The notes below the pieces were generated by a model. That model was not told where the DNA came from. It did not search any database and saw only the letters and a program-made list of their open reading frames with translations. A DNA stretch of 64,000 bases from assembly GCF_002250055.1 (NCBI RefSeq), contig NZ_CP018866.1, positions 3,030,501-3,094,500 on the forward strand, written 5' to 3'. Of the stretch, positions 38,218-47,091 are shown piece after piece. How positions within the stretch are numbered: the first letter of the stretch is position 1; each line of letters begins with the position of its first letter. Made by a program: the position numbers and the translations under genes. This stretch comes from Sutcliffiella cohnii. Its GTDB lineage: Bacteria; Bacillota; Bacilli; Bacillales; Bacillaceae_I.

Positions 38218-38251
38218 AAGCCCCCCCCTTTCAGCATGACCTAGAATAACA

Positions 38252-39736
38252 TCAATTTCTTCCGCCTATAACCGCATCAATATATTGAATAGGGTTTAAT
38301 AAGCTATCAACTGCAATATTTACATAGGGAGCGAGTAATTCTCCGCCTAAACCAAGTGATATTGTTAAAAAAGTTAATACAGCGATCGGAAGCATAATAC
38401 CCTTCGTAGAGCCTTTTTCCATTTCTTCACTTATTGTTGTTTCGCCTAAAAATCCGTACAAAAATATTTTAATTACGGAATACAATACCATTAAACTACT
38501 TATTAATCCGATAGCACCTAACCAAGTTAGATTCGCCTCAAAGCTTCCTTCCGTAATAAATATTTTACCTAAAAATCCACTTAACGGTGGAATACCTGCA
38601 AGAGATAGCGCTGTAATGAAATACATCCAGCCAAGAGAGGGATGAAGCCTTATTAAACCGCTTATGTCCTTAAGATTACTAGTACCTGTTAGCGTGATAA
38701 CCGTACCAATTATTAAGAATAGCAACGCTTTTATTATAATGTCATGTACTAGATAATAAATGGAACCTGTCAAACCAACTGCTGTAAATGAAGCTAGCCC
38801 CACTATAATAAAACCAACACCTATTATGACATTGTAACCGATAATTTTTTTTAGATCCCAATAAGCTATGGCACCAATTGCACCAAAAATCATCGTTATA
38901 GCACCTAAAATACCAATTATTAAATGGGTAATGTGTGGTTCATGATAAAATACTAATGTAAACATTCGAAAAATCGCATATATTCCTACCTTGGTCAATA
39001 GGGCAGCAAATATTGCAGCAACTGCTGTTGGGGGGGCACTATAAGAACCGGGTAACCAGAAAAATAAAAACAATGCAGCCTTCATACTAAACACAACTAA
39101 AAATACAATTGAAACTGTTGTTAGCAATCCATCTTGACCTACTTCAGCAATTCTCATAGATATATGTGCCATATTTAGTGTACCTGTAATTGCATACAGA
39201 TAAGCAATTCCAACTAGAAATAAGGCCGAGGATACGATATTCACGAGTACATATTTTACTGTTTCTCGTAACTGAATTTTAGTGCCACCATGGGAAATTA
39301 ATATATAGGAAGCAATCAGCATTACTTCAAAACAAACAAATAGATTAAATATGTCTCCTGTAATAAATGACCCATTTACACCAACAATTAAAAATAAATA
39401 AAACGGATAGAAAAAGTACCTCTTTCTACTTTCTTCAATAGATTTAGATGCATAAAGAATTCCTGCTATCGCAACAACGCTTGTTGTAATAACTAGTATC
39501 ATACTAAACATATCTGCAACCATCGATATACCAAAAGGTGCACTCCATCCCCCAACTTGTACTGTTTGAATACCGCTTTCTTTTACTTGATAAGCTAAAT
39601 AAGCAGCCGATATACCAGTTAATGATAAAGAAATCAAACTTAGTAAAAATTGTAGCTTAATATTCCTTCTAAACAATATTAAAAATAATCCTGTAATCAT
39701 TGGTATGATGATTGGTAAAATAACTATATTATTCAT
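38252..39736 (-). CDS. mrpD: Mrp Na+/H+ antiporter subunit D
   Basis: 494-residue homologue of the complex I proton-pumping subunits (NuoN/M type), about 14 helices. Key lysine- and glutamate-bearing segments are intact: FNLFVCFEVMLIASYILI, FWLPGSYSAPPTAVAAIFAALLTKVGIYAI and YYLVHDIIIKALLFLIIG. Overlaps the end of mrpC by 8 bases. Confidence 0.94.
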   Translation of the reverse strand: MNNIVILPIIIPMITGLFLILFRRNIKLQFLLSLISLSLTGISAAYLAYQVKESGIQTVQVGGWSAPFGISMVADMFSMILVITTSVVAIAGILYASKSIEESRKRYFFYPFYLFLIVGVNGSFITGDIFNLFVCFEVMLIASYILISHGGTKIQLRETVKYVLVNIVSSALFLVGIAYLYAITGTLNMAHISMRIAEVGQDGLLTTVSIVFLVVFSMKAALFLFFWLPGSYSAPPTAVAAIFAALLTKVGIYAIFRMFTLVFYHEPHITHLIIGILGAITMIFGAIGAIAYWDLKKIIGYNVIIGVGFIIVGLASFTAVGLTGSIYYLVHDIIIKALLFLIIGTVITLTGTSNLKDISGLIRLHPSLGWMYFITALSLAGIPPLSGFLGKIFITEGSFEANLTWLGAIGLISSLMVLYSVIKIFLYGFLGETTISEEMEKGSTKGIMLPIAVLTFLTISLGLGGELLAPYVNIAVDSLLNPIQYIDAVIGGRN

Positions 39737-40067
39737 CTTCTATACCTCGCAATTTATCCGTATCATCTGTTCCCAATACTTTATATGTTCTAAACCCAAT
39801 AACTAAAAACAGTGCAGTAACTGCAAAATTAATTACGATAGCTGTTAACACAAGTGCCTGCGGCAAGGCATCTGTAAAAGAAGTTGTATCGCTACCTAAT
39901 AATGGTGGGCCTCCTTTTTTCAAACCACCCATTGTTAAAATTAAGAGATGAACTCCATGACTAATGACCGAAGTACCTAAAATAATCCTTATTATACTTT
40001 TCGATAATATTAAATAAGTACCAGCCGTAAATAAGAGTCCTATTACGATTGCCATAATTGTTTCCAT
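39729..40067 (-). CDS. mrpC: Mrp Na+/H+ antiporter subunit C
   Basis: 112 residues, NuoK-like, three helices. Motif ILGTSVISHGVHLLILTMGGLKKG followed by DALPQALVLTAIVINFAVTAL is the family signature. The ATG follows directly on the mrpB stop codon. Confidence 0.93.
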   Translation of the reverse strand: METIMAIVIGLLFTAGTYLILSKSIIRIILGTSVISHGVHLLILTMGGLKKGGPPLLGSDTTSFTDALPQALVLTAIVINFAVTALFLVIGFRTYKVLGTDDTDKLRGIEDE

Positions 40068-40490
40068 CTAATCAGCCTCACTTATCGACAAAATAATCGT
40101 GACTGCAGTACCTATTACAGCTAAGGCAACTCCAATATCAAAAATAACTGCAGTAGCTAATTCAGTTTCACCAAATAAAAATAAATCAAAATAATCATAA
40201 GTGTGGCTTAAAAAAGGATAATTAAAAACTAGAGAACCTAGACCCGTTAATACAGCAATAATGACTCCAATTGCTGTCATCTTTTTATAGTCAATTGGTA
40301 TGTTTTTTTGGATCGTCTCTATATCAAAAGTGATAAACAATAAGACAATTCCCGCAGCTAAAGAAAGTCCTCCGATAAAGCCTCCCCCAGGATTATGATG
40401 TCCTGCAAAGAAAAGGTGGATAGAGAATGTAAAAATAATTACAACAACTGCTTTAACAATTGCTCCTAAAAAAAGATCATTTCGTTTCAT
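40068..40490 (-). CDS. mrpB: Mrp Na+/H+ antiporter subunit B
   Basis: 140 residues, four helices; family signature HHNPGGGFIGGLSLAAGIVLLF. AGGAGGG before the ATG. It overlaps the end of mrpA by 14 bases. Confidence 0.93.
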   Translation of the reverse strand: MKRNDLFLGAIVKAVVVIIFTFSIHLFFAGHHNPGGGFIGGLSLAAGIVLLFITFDIETIQKNIPIDYKKMTAIGVIIAVLTGLGSLVFNYPFLSHTYDYFDLFLFGETELATAVIFDIGVALAVIGTAVTIILSISEAD

Positions 40491-42888
40491 CTCTATCCCT
40501 CCTTTCTAGATTTAATTTCACTAACGTATATACACCTAAACCAGCGATACATAAAACTAATATCTCTAACAGAGTATCTACACCTCTAAAGTCTACAAGT
40601 ATTGCGTTCACTATGTTTTTTGCTCCTGCTAATTCATAAGCATTTTCAAAATAGTTAGAGATAGGCTCAAATAATCTATTACCATTTGCTGCAAGTGCTA
40701 CAATGGTAACTGTTACCCCTACTCCGATAGAAATAATCCAATTCGTAGTGTTATGACGTACTTTACTTTTCTGCTTACGCAATTCAGGCAAATGATAAAA
40801 GCAAAGTAAAAATAAAGCCGCAGTAACTGTTTCTACCACAAGTTGTGTCAGCGCCAAATCTGGTGCCCTAAACACGACAAACAATAGGGAAACAATATAT
40901 CCTAGTGCTCCCACACCAATAACAGCAGTTAGCCTAGAATTGGTAAATAAAATCAGCAGTGTAGATATAATAATACCAAATAGCAACACACCCTCATAAA
41001 TGCTAATAGGAGCATCGTTAGACATATCAAATGAGATACCGTTTAATAACCAAGCTGTACCTCCTACTAGAACGATAAATGCAAACATTATATACACTAA
41101 ATAATCTCTTATAAGACCTGTCATGTATCGATCTGTAATTTTTTTAGATGTTGACTCAGCTTTTACTAAGCTTGCATTGTAAATATTATTTAACGTTATT
41201 GCATTCGGGTATAAATAAAATAATCTAGACCACTTTTTATACGTTTTATACAATAGTGTCCCGAGAACTGCAACACCTATTGTCATGTATAACTCTGTAT
41301 TCCACCCGTGCCACGCTTTAATATACAGCCCTTCTATACCACCTTCGAGATGTGGTAATACACCTATTAATGCAGGCTGCATTATATAGGTTAGAAGTTC
41401 ATTCGGAAAAATAAAGATGATGACTACTAAGCTCGCTAGCACTATTGGTGAAATTAACATTCCAATAGGTGCCTCGTGAACTACTTTGTCTAGCTTCTCT
41501 GGCTGATGTTTTCCAAGAAACGTTTTGAAAACAAGTATCATACTATAAATAAATGTAAATACACTAGCTATCCAAATAATGATTAGAAGTAACGTTCCAA
41601 TATTAGAAATACCAAACTGACCATGCTGAGTAACCTTTAAGAAACTTGTAAAGAACATTTCTTTACTCAAAAACCCATTAAATGGTGGGAGCCCTGCCAT
41701 GGAAAAACTTCCTATTAAAGCTAAAGTGAAAGATATAGGCATTAGTGAAATAAGCCCACCGAGTTTCCTAATATCACGCGTTCCAGTTTCATGATCGATA
41801 ATTCCAACGACCATAAATAAACTTCCTTTAAATGTCGAATGATTTATAAGGTGGAAAATAGCAGTTAAAATTGCTAATGCAAATACCTCCGCTTCACTTC
41901 CCACTTCAAAATACATCGCTGCTGAACCTAATCCTAATAAACTCATAATTAAGCCTAATTGACTAATCGTGGAGTATGCTAATAATGCTTTTAGATCCAC
42001 TTGTTTAACAGCAGTTAGAGATCCATATATTAAAGTAGTTACCCCAATAATCGTGATGATCCAAAACCACTCCATACTTCCACCAAAAACAGGTGTAAAT
42101 CGAGCTACAAGATATATACCCGCTTTTACCATCGTAGCAGAGTGAAGGTATGCACTAATAGGGGTTGGTGCTTCCATCGCATCAGGTAGCCATATACTAA
42201 ATGGAAACTGTGCTGATTTTGTAAAAGCACCTAATAGTATTAAAATCATAGATGGTACAAACAACGGATTAGATACAATTTCCATTCTTGATTGCCAAAT
42301 TTCACGAATGCTGTACGTATCAGCCATCATTGACAGCATAATAAAACCAGCTAACATCGCTAAGCCACCAAAAACGGTTATTAATAACGATTTTTGTGCT
42401 CCATAACGAGAAGCTTTACGTTGATACCAATAGGCAATAAGTAGAAAAGATGAAATACTTGTTAATTCCCAGAAAACATATAGTATTATGATATTATCTG
42501 AAAAAACTAAACCTAGCATAGCCCCCATAAATAGTAGCAAATAAACATAGAAATTATGTAGAGCTTCTTTTAGCTTAGACATATAGTATATGGAGTATAA
42601 AATGACCAAAGCACCGATACCGGCAATGAGCAATCCGAACACTAAACTTAAACCATCAATGTATGCAGTAAAATTCAAATCATACGATGGAATCCACGGA
42701 ACGGTCACTAATATGTTTTCCATATTGTAAATACTAGGTACTACGGAAAGTAAATATATAAAGATAACAGTAGGCACAACTAACACAAACCACCCAGTAT
42801 GTATACGCGGGTTGAATATTTTATATAGTGCAGGTACTATTATCGCAAAAATAAATGGTAAAAATATCATTAAAAGTAACCAATTCAT
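40477..42888 (-). CDS. mrpA: Mrp Na+/H+ antiporter subunit A
   Basis: 803-residue NuoL-like subunit, about 20 helices, with a C-terminal MrpB-like extension. Motifs VFWELTSISSFLLIAYWYQ, KSAQFPFSIWLPDAMEAPTPISAYLHSATMVKAGIYL and HLINHSTFKGSLFM are all there. The complex expels sodium in exchange for protons and supports growth at high pH or salt. The ATG at 42888 with AGGAGG upstream is chosen over an adjoining TTG. First gene of mrpABCDEFG, which is complete. Confidence 0.95.
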   Translation of the reverse strand: MNWLLLMIFLPFIFAIIVPALYKIFNPRIHTGWFVLVVPTVIFIYLLSVVPSIYNMENILVTVPWIPSYDLNFTAYIDGLSLVFGLLIAGIGALVILYSIYYMSKLKEALHNFYVYLLLFMGAMLGLVFSDNIIILYVFWELTSISSFLLIAYWYQRKASRYGAQKSLLITVFGGLAMLAGFIMLSMMADTYSIREIWQSRMEIVSNPLFVPSMILILLGAFTKSAQFPFSIWLPDAMEAPTPISAYLHSATMVKAGIYLVARFTPVFGGSMEWFWIITIIGVTTLIYGSLTAVKQVDLKALLAYSTISQLGLIMSLLGLGSAAMYFEVGSEAEVFALAILTAIFHLINHSTFKGSLFMVVGIIDHETGTRDIRKLGGLISLMPISFTLALIGSFSMAGLPPFNGFLSKEMFFTSFLKVTQHGQFGISNIGTLLLIIIWIASVFTFIYSMILVFKTFLGKHQPEKLDKVVHEAPIGMLISPIVLASLVVIIFIFPNELLTYIMQPALIGVLPHLEGGIEGLYIKAWHGWNTELYMTIGVAVLGTLLYKTYKKWSRLFYLYPNAITLNNIYNASLVKAESTSKKITDRYMTGLIRDYLVYIMFAFIVLVGGTAWLLNGISFDMSNDAPISIYEGVLLFGIIISTLLILFTNSRLTAVIGVGALGYIVSLLFVVFRAPDLALTQLVVETVTAALFLLCFYHLPELRKQKSKVRHNTTNWIISIGVGVTVTIVALAANGNRLFEPISNYFENAYELAGAKNIVNAILVDFRGVDTLLEILVLCIAGLGVYTLVKLNLERRDRDETK

Positions 42889-43005
42889 CAAATTCCTCCT
42901 AACAAACTAACAAATCCCATTGACTTACAAGTAAGGCATAAGCTATATTCATACATATATTCAAATTACCATTAGGTAACTAATTTCCTTTGAGGTGAAA
43001 ATCAA

Positions 43006-43692
43006 TTGATAAAAAAAGTAAAAAGTCGAATGGACGAAAGTATTTTAGTATGTGTTTATTATGGTCCAAACGGTGAAAGATTAATAAAAAGAGGCGCCAA
43101 AATCGCAAACATGCTTGATTGCCCATTTTATATTGTTACTGTTGATCCAAGTCCTTTTGATGAATTAGATGCAGAAAAGACGGATTACATCACAAAATGG
43201 AAAAATCTTGCTGAGGCAAATAATGCCGACGAGTTTATAATTAAAGATAATGAAAAAAGACCGTTTGCTAAAGTTATTGGTGAGGTTGCTAGAGAAAAAC
43301 ATATAACACAAATCGTTCTTGGCCAAACAGCACAAAGTCGCTGGGAGCAAATAGCAAAAGGTTCAATTATTAATACTTTAATACGAGAGATTCCGTTTAT
43401 AGACCTTCATATCGTGTCAGTTGCAAGAACATTAAAAGAGCAAGGTGAAATGTATGAAAAAGGATGTCGGGCATATCTTGTGAAAGAAGATGAAAACTAC
43501 CTTTTAAGCTTTAAATTTTCACCTCATGTCGAATATGAAGGTATTTTCTTTAAAGAGATAGGTACTGACTTCAATAACGGGTTATTTAAATTTATAAAAG
43601 GGACAGAAACAATACAAGTGCATGTAACTGAGGATATAGTTAATGACAAATATACAGATTTATTAAATAAAGATCTAGACGAAAAGCACTAA
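43006..43692 (+). CDS. KdpD-like universal stress protein
   Basis: 228-residue cytoplasmic protein. Residues ~10-145 form a UspA-type alpha/beta domain very like the Usp module of the KdpD kinase: ILVCVYYGPNGERLIKRGAKIA, then IVLGQTAQSRWEQIAKGSIINTLIREIP and DLHIVSV. The remaining ~85 residues are not recognised. The start is TTG with GAGGTGA seven bases before it. It is divergent from mrpA, sharing a 117-base promoter region, so a link to cation homeostasis is likely by context. No kinase domain follows. Confidence 0.8.
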   Translation: MIKKVKSRMDESILVCVYYGPNGERLIKRGAKIANMLDCPFYIVTVDPSPFDELDAEKTDYITKWKNLAEANNADEFIIKDNEKRPFAKVIGEVAREKHITQIVLGQTAQSRWEQIAKGSIINTLIREIPFIDLHIVSVARTLKEQGEMYEKGCRAYLVKEDENYLLSFKFSPHVEYEGIFFKEIGTDFNNGLFKFIKGTETIQVHVTEDIVNDKYTDLLNKDLDEKH

Positions 43693-43697
43693 CCTCA

Positions 43698-43728
43698 CCG
43701 CCTCCGATAATGGGGGCTTTTTTCTTTA
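43698..43728 (+). terminator. Terminator of the stress protein gene
   Basis: GCCTCC/GGGGGC stem followed by TTTTTTC, six bases after the stop codon. Confidence 0.75.
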
Positions 43729-43777
43729 ACATTTATAAAAGTTAAAGACTCATCTTTCCTAATTATGATAAACGAGC

Positions 43778-43802
43778 TTACCCATGCGAATTTACATGGT
43801 AA
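43778..43802 (-). terminator. Hairpin after the recombinase-like gene
   Basis: TTACCATG/CATGGGTAA stem just past the stop codon. No strong T-run follows, so it is a weak terminator or mRNA-end hairpin. Confidence 0.4.
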
Positions 43803-43808
43803 CTTATC

Positions 43809-44375
43809 TTATAGATTTACATCCACTTTAACTGGATAATTATCTGACTTACAAATACCTAGATATCTAAAAGTTTCTGCTGGGGTTTGATGGTTATAGA
43901 TCGACATTAGTATAGAAATTGCTATACCTTTTTTATAGGCATGATAGCCAAATGTTTTCCTTAACGTGTGAGTACCGATTTTCTCTGTAATTCCTGCTTC
44001 CCTGGCTGCATGATTAATAATTCGGTAAGCTTGTTGACGTGTTATTGGTAGATTATTTTTCTTGGATTTAAAGATATATTCATCTAGAAAAACTTCATTC
44101 TTCGTATTTAAATATAATTTAACTGCATCTTCTATCTTGCTATTTAAGTAATATTTTTTTACTTCTTTATGTTTTTCATCATATAATTGTAAAAAATCTT
44201 TTGTTTGTTCCCCTTCCCAAATATCACTAATTTTCAATAATAACAAGTCACTTATATTGAGACCAGTATTTATACCAAACACAAATAATAAGTGATCTCG
44301 TTTTGATTGTTTTTTTAGTATTTCTTTTATCCGATTTATTTGGTCAACCCTTTTAATTGGCACAACATATTCCAT
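43809..44375 (-). CDS. Tyrosine recombinase-like protein lacking the core-binding domain
   Basis: 188 residues that cover only the catalytic domain of the lambda-integrase family. Box II is present as HTLRKTFGYHAYKKG (His-x-x-Arg), then IYNHQTPAETFRYLGI with the His and nucleophilic Tyr. The first catalytic arginine is replaced: the usual TGLRISELL reads TGLNISDLL. The N-terminal SAM-like arm-binding domain is missing. AGGAGG precedes the ATG. No phage or transposon genes flank it. It may be a DNA-binding regulator derived from a recombinase or a decayed enzyme. Confidence 0.78.
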   Translation of the reverse strand: MEYVVPIKRVDQINRIKEILKKQSKRDHLLFVFGINTGLNISDLLLLKISDIWEGEQTKDFLQLYDEKHKEVKKYYLNSKIEDAVKLYLNTKNEVFLDEYIFKSKKNNLPITRQQAYRIINHAAREAGITEKIGTHTLRKTFGYHAYKKGIAISILMSIYNHQTPAETFRYLGICKSDNYPVKVDVNL

Positions 44376-44396
44376 TATAGAGCCTCCTGTGCGTTA

Positions 44397-44431
44397 GTTA
44401 CACAAGTAAAGATTATCATAATTTGTGTAAC
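44397..44431. promoter_or_regulatory. Inverted repeat upstream of the recombinase-like gene
   Basis: Perfect 9-base arms GTTACACAA and TTGTGTAAC separated by 17 bases, 22 to 56 bases before the start codon and overlapping a TATGATAAT -10-like sequence. A plausible autoregulatory operator or recombination core. Confidence 0.6.
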
Positions 44432-44636
44432 ATAACAATTATTTTACACTCATTTTTTTTGATTTATTGTTATAAATAGGTTTATTTTTTCACTTAACAA
44501 GCTGGCTAAACTACCGCTTTATTTCCTGTAATCCTCGAAAAAAACAATAATAGTGGTAAAATTAAAATAAAAAAATAACGTCACTATTACTAATGTTACA
44601 AAAATGTGAAACTTCATTTATTGGAGGAAAAACATT

Positions 44637-44657
44637 ATGCAACTTCTATCAGTATAA
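44637..44657 (+). CDS. Possible six-codon leader peptide
   Basis: GGAGG nine bases before an ATG reading Met-Gln-Leu-Leu-Ser-Val-stop. The stop overlaps another ATG with a four-codon frame. The site lies 115 bases before the AI-2E-type permease gene, which has its own ribosome binding site. It could be a leader peptide or the stub of a lost gene. The rest of the region from 44432 to 44771 contains nothing else I recognise. Confidence 0.3.
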   Translation: MQLLSV

Positions 44658-44771
44658 ATGCCTAGACCATAATAGTCTCATTTGTTATAGAAAGGTTTAA
44701 AGGATCAGGTGTACCGATATATATAAGTAGAGTGTCATTTATAAATGAATAAAATATAGGAGGAATCTTTA

Positions 44772-45842
44772 TTGTTAAGTAACATTAACCCTAGAAAAGT
44801 TTTAATTATACTTTTCACCATCGCTACTATTGTATTTGTATATATTAATTTTTCTGTTTTTTCACCAGTACTTTTTGCTCTTTTAACAGCAATCATTTTT
44901 GAACCTTTTATCAGGCTGTTAAAAAAGCAGTTAAAATTTAAGAGTAGAATTATCCCAGTACTTATTACTTTTTTACTGTTTATTTTAACTAGTACGGGAG
45001 TTATTTATATTACACTCACTCGAATTTTAAAATCATTCAATGAATGGATGACACTCTTACCTAGATATGTGTTGGATATTCAAAATTCTATAGACGCATT
45101 AATTTTAAAAGTAAATGATTTAATTTATGAATTACCTCAACACGAACTAGTTATTAGAGAGATGAATAAACAAGCAGAAGGTTTAATTGATTTAGTGTTA
45201 AAATTAACATCTCATTTCGCTTCTTTAGTCGGTTCATGGCTACAAGCTGTTCCTAATTTTCTATTTGTATCTTTAGTTTATTTAATTACGTTATTTTTAT
45301 TTAGCTTAGATTTACCAAGATTATTTCGATTATTACTCAGTTTGTTTAGCGAAGAAACAGCTAACAAAATGCAGATTATTTTCACTCGTCTAGGAAAGGT
45401 GTTTATGGGATATTGGAAGGCCCAGCTTATTATGAGTATTGGGGTTTTTATTATCACTTATATTAGCTTGCTATTTATCACACCGAAACAAGCTCTAATT
45501 ATGGCGTTCATTATTTGGATAGTGGACATTATCCCGTTATATATTGGACCTGCGCTCGTCTTGATTCCATGGGGCTTACTTATGATTATTTTAGGTAGTT
45601 CCGCTACCGGAATTCAACTAATGGTCCTTGCCATTGCTTTAACAATTATTAGAAGAATTGTTGAACCAAAAATTTTAGGAGACTCGATCGGCCTTGCAGC
45701 CCTACCAACCATTTTAACTATGTATTTTGGGTATGTTTTCTTTGGAGTGCTGGGCCTTATTTTCGGTCCGTTTGTATATATCGCTATGTTAAGTATAAAG
45801 GAAACAGGATTATTTGAAAGGAAGAAACAAATAAAGGATTAG
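44772..45842 (+). CDS. AI-2E family (UPF0118) permease
   Basis: 356-residue membrane protein with about seven to eight hydrophobic segments in the family's 2 + long loop + 5 layout. Signatures are the LTAIIFEPFIRLLKK opening and, in the second half, WIVDIIPLYIGPALVLIPWG and EPKILGDSIGLAALPTILTMYFGYVFFGVLGLIFGP. Members include E. coli TqsA and Na+(Li+)/H+ antiporter-like proteins. The cargo cannot be read from sequence. TTG start with GGAGG eight bases upstream. Confidence 0.85.
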   Translation: MLSNINPRKVLIILFTIATIVFVYINFSVFSPVLFALLTAIIFEPFIRLLKKQLKFKSRIIPVLITFLLFILTSTGVIYITLTRILKSFNEWMTLLPRYVLDIQNSIDALILKVNDLIYELPQHELVIREMNKQAEGLIDLVLKLTSHFASLVGSWLQAVPNFLFVSLVYLITLFLFSLDLPRLFRLLLSLFSEETANKMQIIFTRLGKVFMGYWKAQLIMSIGVFIITYISLLFITPKQALIMAFIIWIVDIIPLYIGPALVLIPWGLLMIILGSSATGIQLMVLAIALTIIRRIVEPKILGDSIGLAALPTILTMYFGYVFFGVLGLIFGPFVYIAMLSIKETGLFERKKQIKD

Positions 45843-45960
45843 GTTATTAGATAAACCAGTTGGTCGAGAGGCCTTTTTAGAGGAAGCGAACTACGTTAGT
45901 TATCTTATGTGATATTTACCAGTACGTACTTTTAGCATGAGTCTTTTTTCATACTTAGAT

Positions 45961-46003
45961 ACAAAAAAAAAGTCAATAAAATTTCGACTTCTTTTTTGTA
46001 TTC
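45961..46003 (+). terminator. Terminator-like hairpin downstream of the AI-2E permease gene
   Basis: AAAAAGTC/GACTTCTTTTTT arms with outer ATACAAAAA/TTTTTGTAT pairing, about 120 bases after the stop codon. Confidence 0.6.
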
Positions 46004-46014
46004 AAGGAACAAAT

Positions 46015-46047
46015 AATGACCCTATGTATAGTCGGACATAGGGTCAT
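46015..46047 (-). terminator. Terminator of the tRNA operon
   Basis: Perfect 12-base stem ATGACCCTATGT/ACATAGGGTCAT, about 35 bases past the last tRNA on the minus strand. Confidence 0.7.
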
Positions 46048-46082
46048 TAATATTGAACTTTTATATTTCCAATTGTTATGTA

Positions 46083-46175
46083 TGGCGGAGGAAGAGGGAT
46101 TCGAACCCCCGCGGGCTTTAACACCCCTGTCGGTTTTCAAGACCGATCCCTTCAGCCGGACTTGGGTATTCCTCC
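46083..46175 (-). tRNA. tRNA-Ser (UGA)
   Basis: 93 bases including an encoded CCA. Acceptor GGAGGAA/TTCCTCC, anticodon loop CTTGAAA within CGGT/ACCG, a long variable arm typical of class II tRNAs and GGTTCGAATCC in the T arm. Confidence 0.95.
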
Positions 46176-46195
46176 AATATATCTTGCTAAAAAAA

Positions 46196-46269
46196 TGGAC
46201 CCTGCAGGACTCGAACCTGCGACCGGACGGTTATGAGCCGTCTGCTCTAACCAACTGAGCTAAGGGTCC
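46196..46269 (-). tRNA. tRNA with CAU anticodon, probably tRNA-Ile (lysidine type)
   Basis: 74 bases without encoded CCA. Anticodon loop CTCATAA. Acceptor GGACCCT carries C4-G69 and C5-G68, which I recall as TilS recognition pairs in tRNA-Ile2. The body matches tRNA-Ile2 of other Bacilli rather than the elongator methionine tRNA next door. A simple annotation might call it tRNA-Met. Confidence 0.85.
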
Positions 46270-46277
46270 TCTTAAGT

Positions 46278-46354
46278 TGGTAGCGGCGGAGGGGATCGAA
46301 CCCCCGACCTCACGGGTATGAACCGTACGCTCTAGCCAGCTGAGCTACACCGCC
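46278..46354 (-). tRNA. tRNA-Met (CAU), elongator
   Basis: 77 bases with encoded CCA. Acceptor GGCGGTG, D arm AGCTCAGCTGGCTAGAGC, anticodon loop TTCATAC and T arm GGGGGTTCGATCCCC. The mispaired first base pair and tri-G-C anticodon stem of initiator tRNA are absent, so it is the elongator form. Confidence 0.9.
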
Positions 46355-46444
46355 TTAAAAATAGAATATGAGGATTCAACTGCACTCGTCAGCTTATCAA
46401 CATTTCTATTGTATCAGCTAACTGCCACGTTAGAGACATATACC

Positions 46445-46473
46445 AATTTAACACGGGAGACCGTCTCTGTCAA
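46445..46473 (-). promoter_or_regulatory. Promoter of the tRNA operon
   Basis: Minus strand TTGACA, 17 bases, TAAATT, about 90 bases before the first tRNA (Met). Confidence 0.7.
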
Positions 46474-46503
46474 CAGTTTGTAACTAATAAATTTTTCAAA
46501 AGT

Positions 46504-46986
46504 TTATAAAACGACAATGAAGAAATAAATAATCATAATTGCTTGAACTATCCCTTTAACAATAGCACTACTAAATAATCCTACTACCGATCCTACCCCA
46601 ATTTTAATAGATGTTTTTATATCTTGCTTTTTTACTAATATTTCTGCAATAATTGCACCTAAAAATGGACCTAAAATAAAACCTGCCACTGGTATGACAA
46701 AAGGACCAATAATAATACCTATTGTACTCCCCCAAATGGATGCATTACTTCCACCAAATTTCTTTACACTAATAATATTTGCTAAATAATCAGCTATAAA
46801 TAGTAATAGTACAAATACACCTTGAAAAAGCCAAAACCATATATTTAAAGAAGCAAACGAAAATGCAAAACCATATAGAAGGAACGCGCCAACAATAAAA
46901 AAAACACTCGGTATGATAGGAAAAACTAAGCCAATGAACGCAACAACGAACAGCCCAATTATTAATATCCAATATAATAATTCCAT
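46504..46986 (-). CDS. yqgC: YqgC, DUF456 membrane protein
   Basis: 160 residues, the same length as B. subtilis YqgC. Four to five membrane segments with glycine-rich loops (FGGSNASIWGSTIGIIIGPFVIPVAGFILGPFLGA) typical of DUF456. The ATG at 46986 has a GGGGGCGG stretch upstream. Function unknown. Confidence 0.85.
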   Translation of the reverse strand: MELLYWILIIGLFVVAFIGLVFPIIPSVFFIVGAFLLYGFAFSFASLNIWFWLFQGVFVLLLFIADYLANIISVKKFGGSNASIWGSTIGIIIGPFVIPVAGFILGPFLGAIIAEILVKKQDIKTSIKIGVGSVVGLFSSAIVKGIVQAIMIIYFFIVVL

Positions 46987-47063
46987 TTTTGACCGCCCCC
47001 TATAAATATCAATCATTTCCCTCTATGCAAACGTATCAGTCTTTCTTAATACAATTAGAGAAA

Positions 47064-47090
47064 AGAGCGAGATACCCTCGCTCTTCTACA
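47064..47090 (-). terminator. Terminator of the Na/Pi symporter gene
   Basis: AAGAGCGAG/CTCGCTCTT stem followed by TTCTCT on the minus strand, directly after the stop. Confidence 0.7.
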
Positions 47091-47091
47091 A

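Noticed and set aside
43809-44431. Prophage or integrative element remnant around the recombinase-like gene
   Set aside because: Flanking genes are chromosomal on both sides, no phage genes or attachment duplications are visible, and the tRNA genes 1.7 kb away are intact without repeated 3' ends that I could find.
46016-46258. 80-codon plus-strand frame
   Set aside because: It runs antisense through two tRNA genes and the tRNA terminator.
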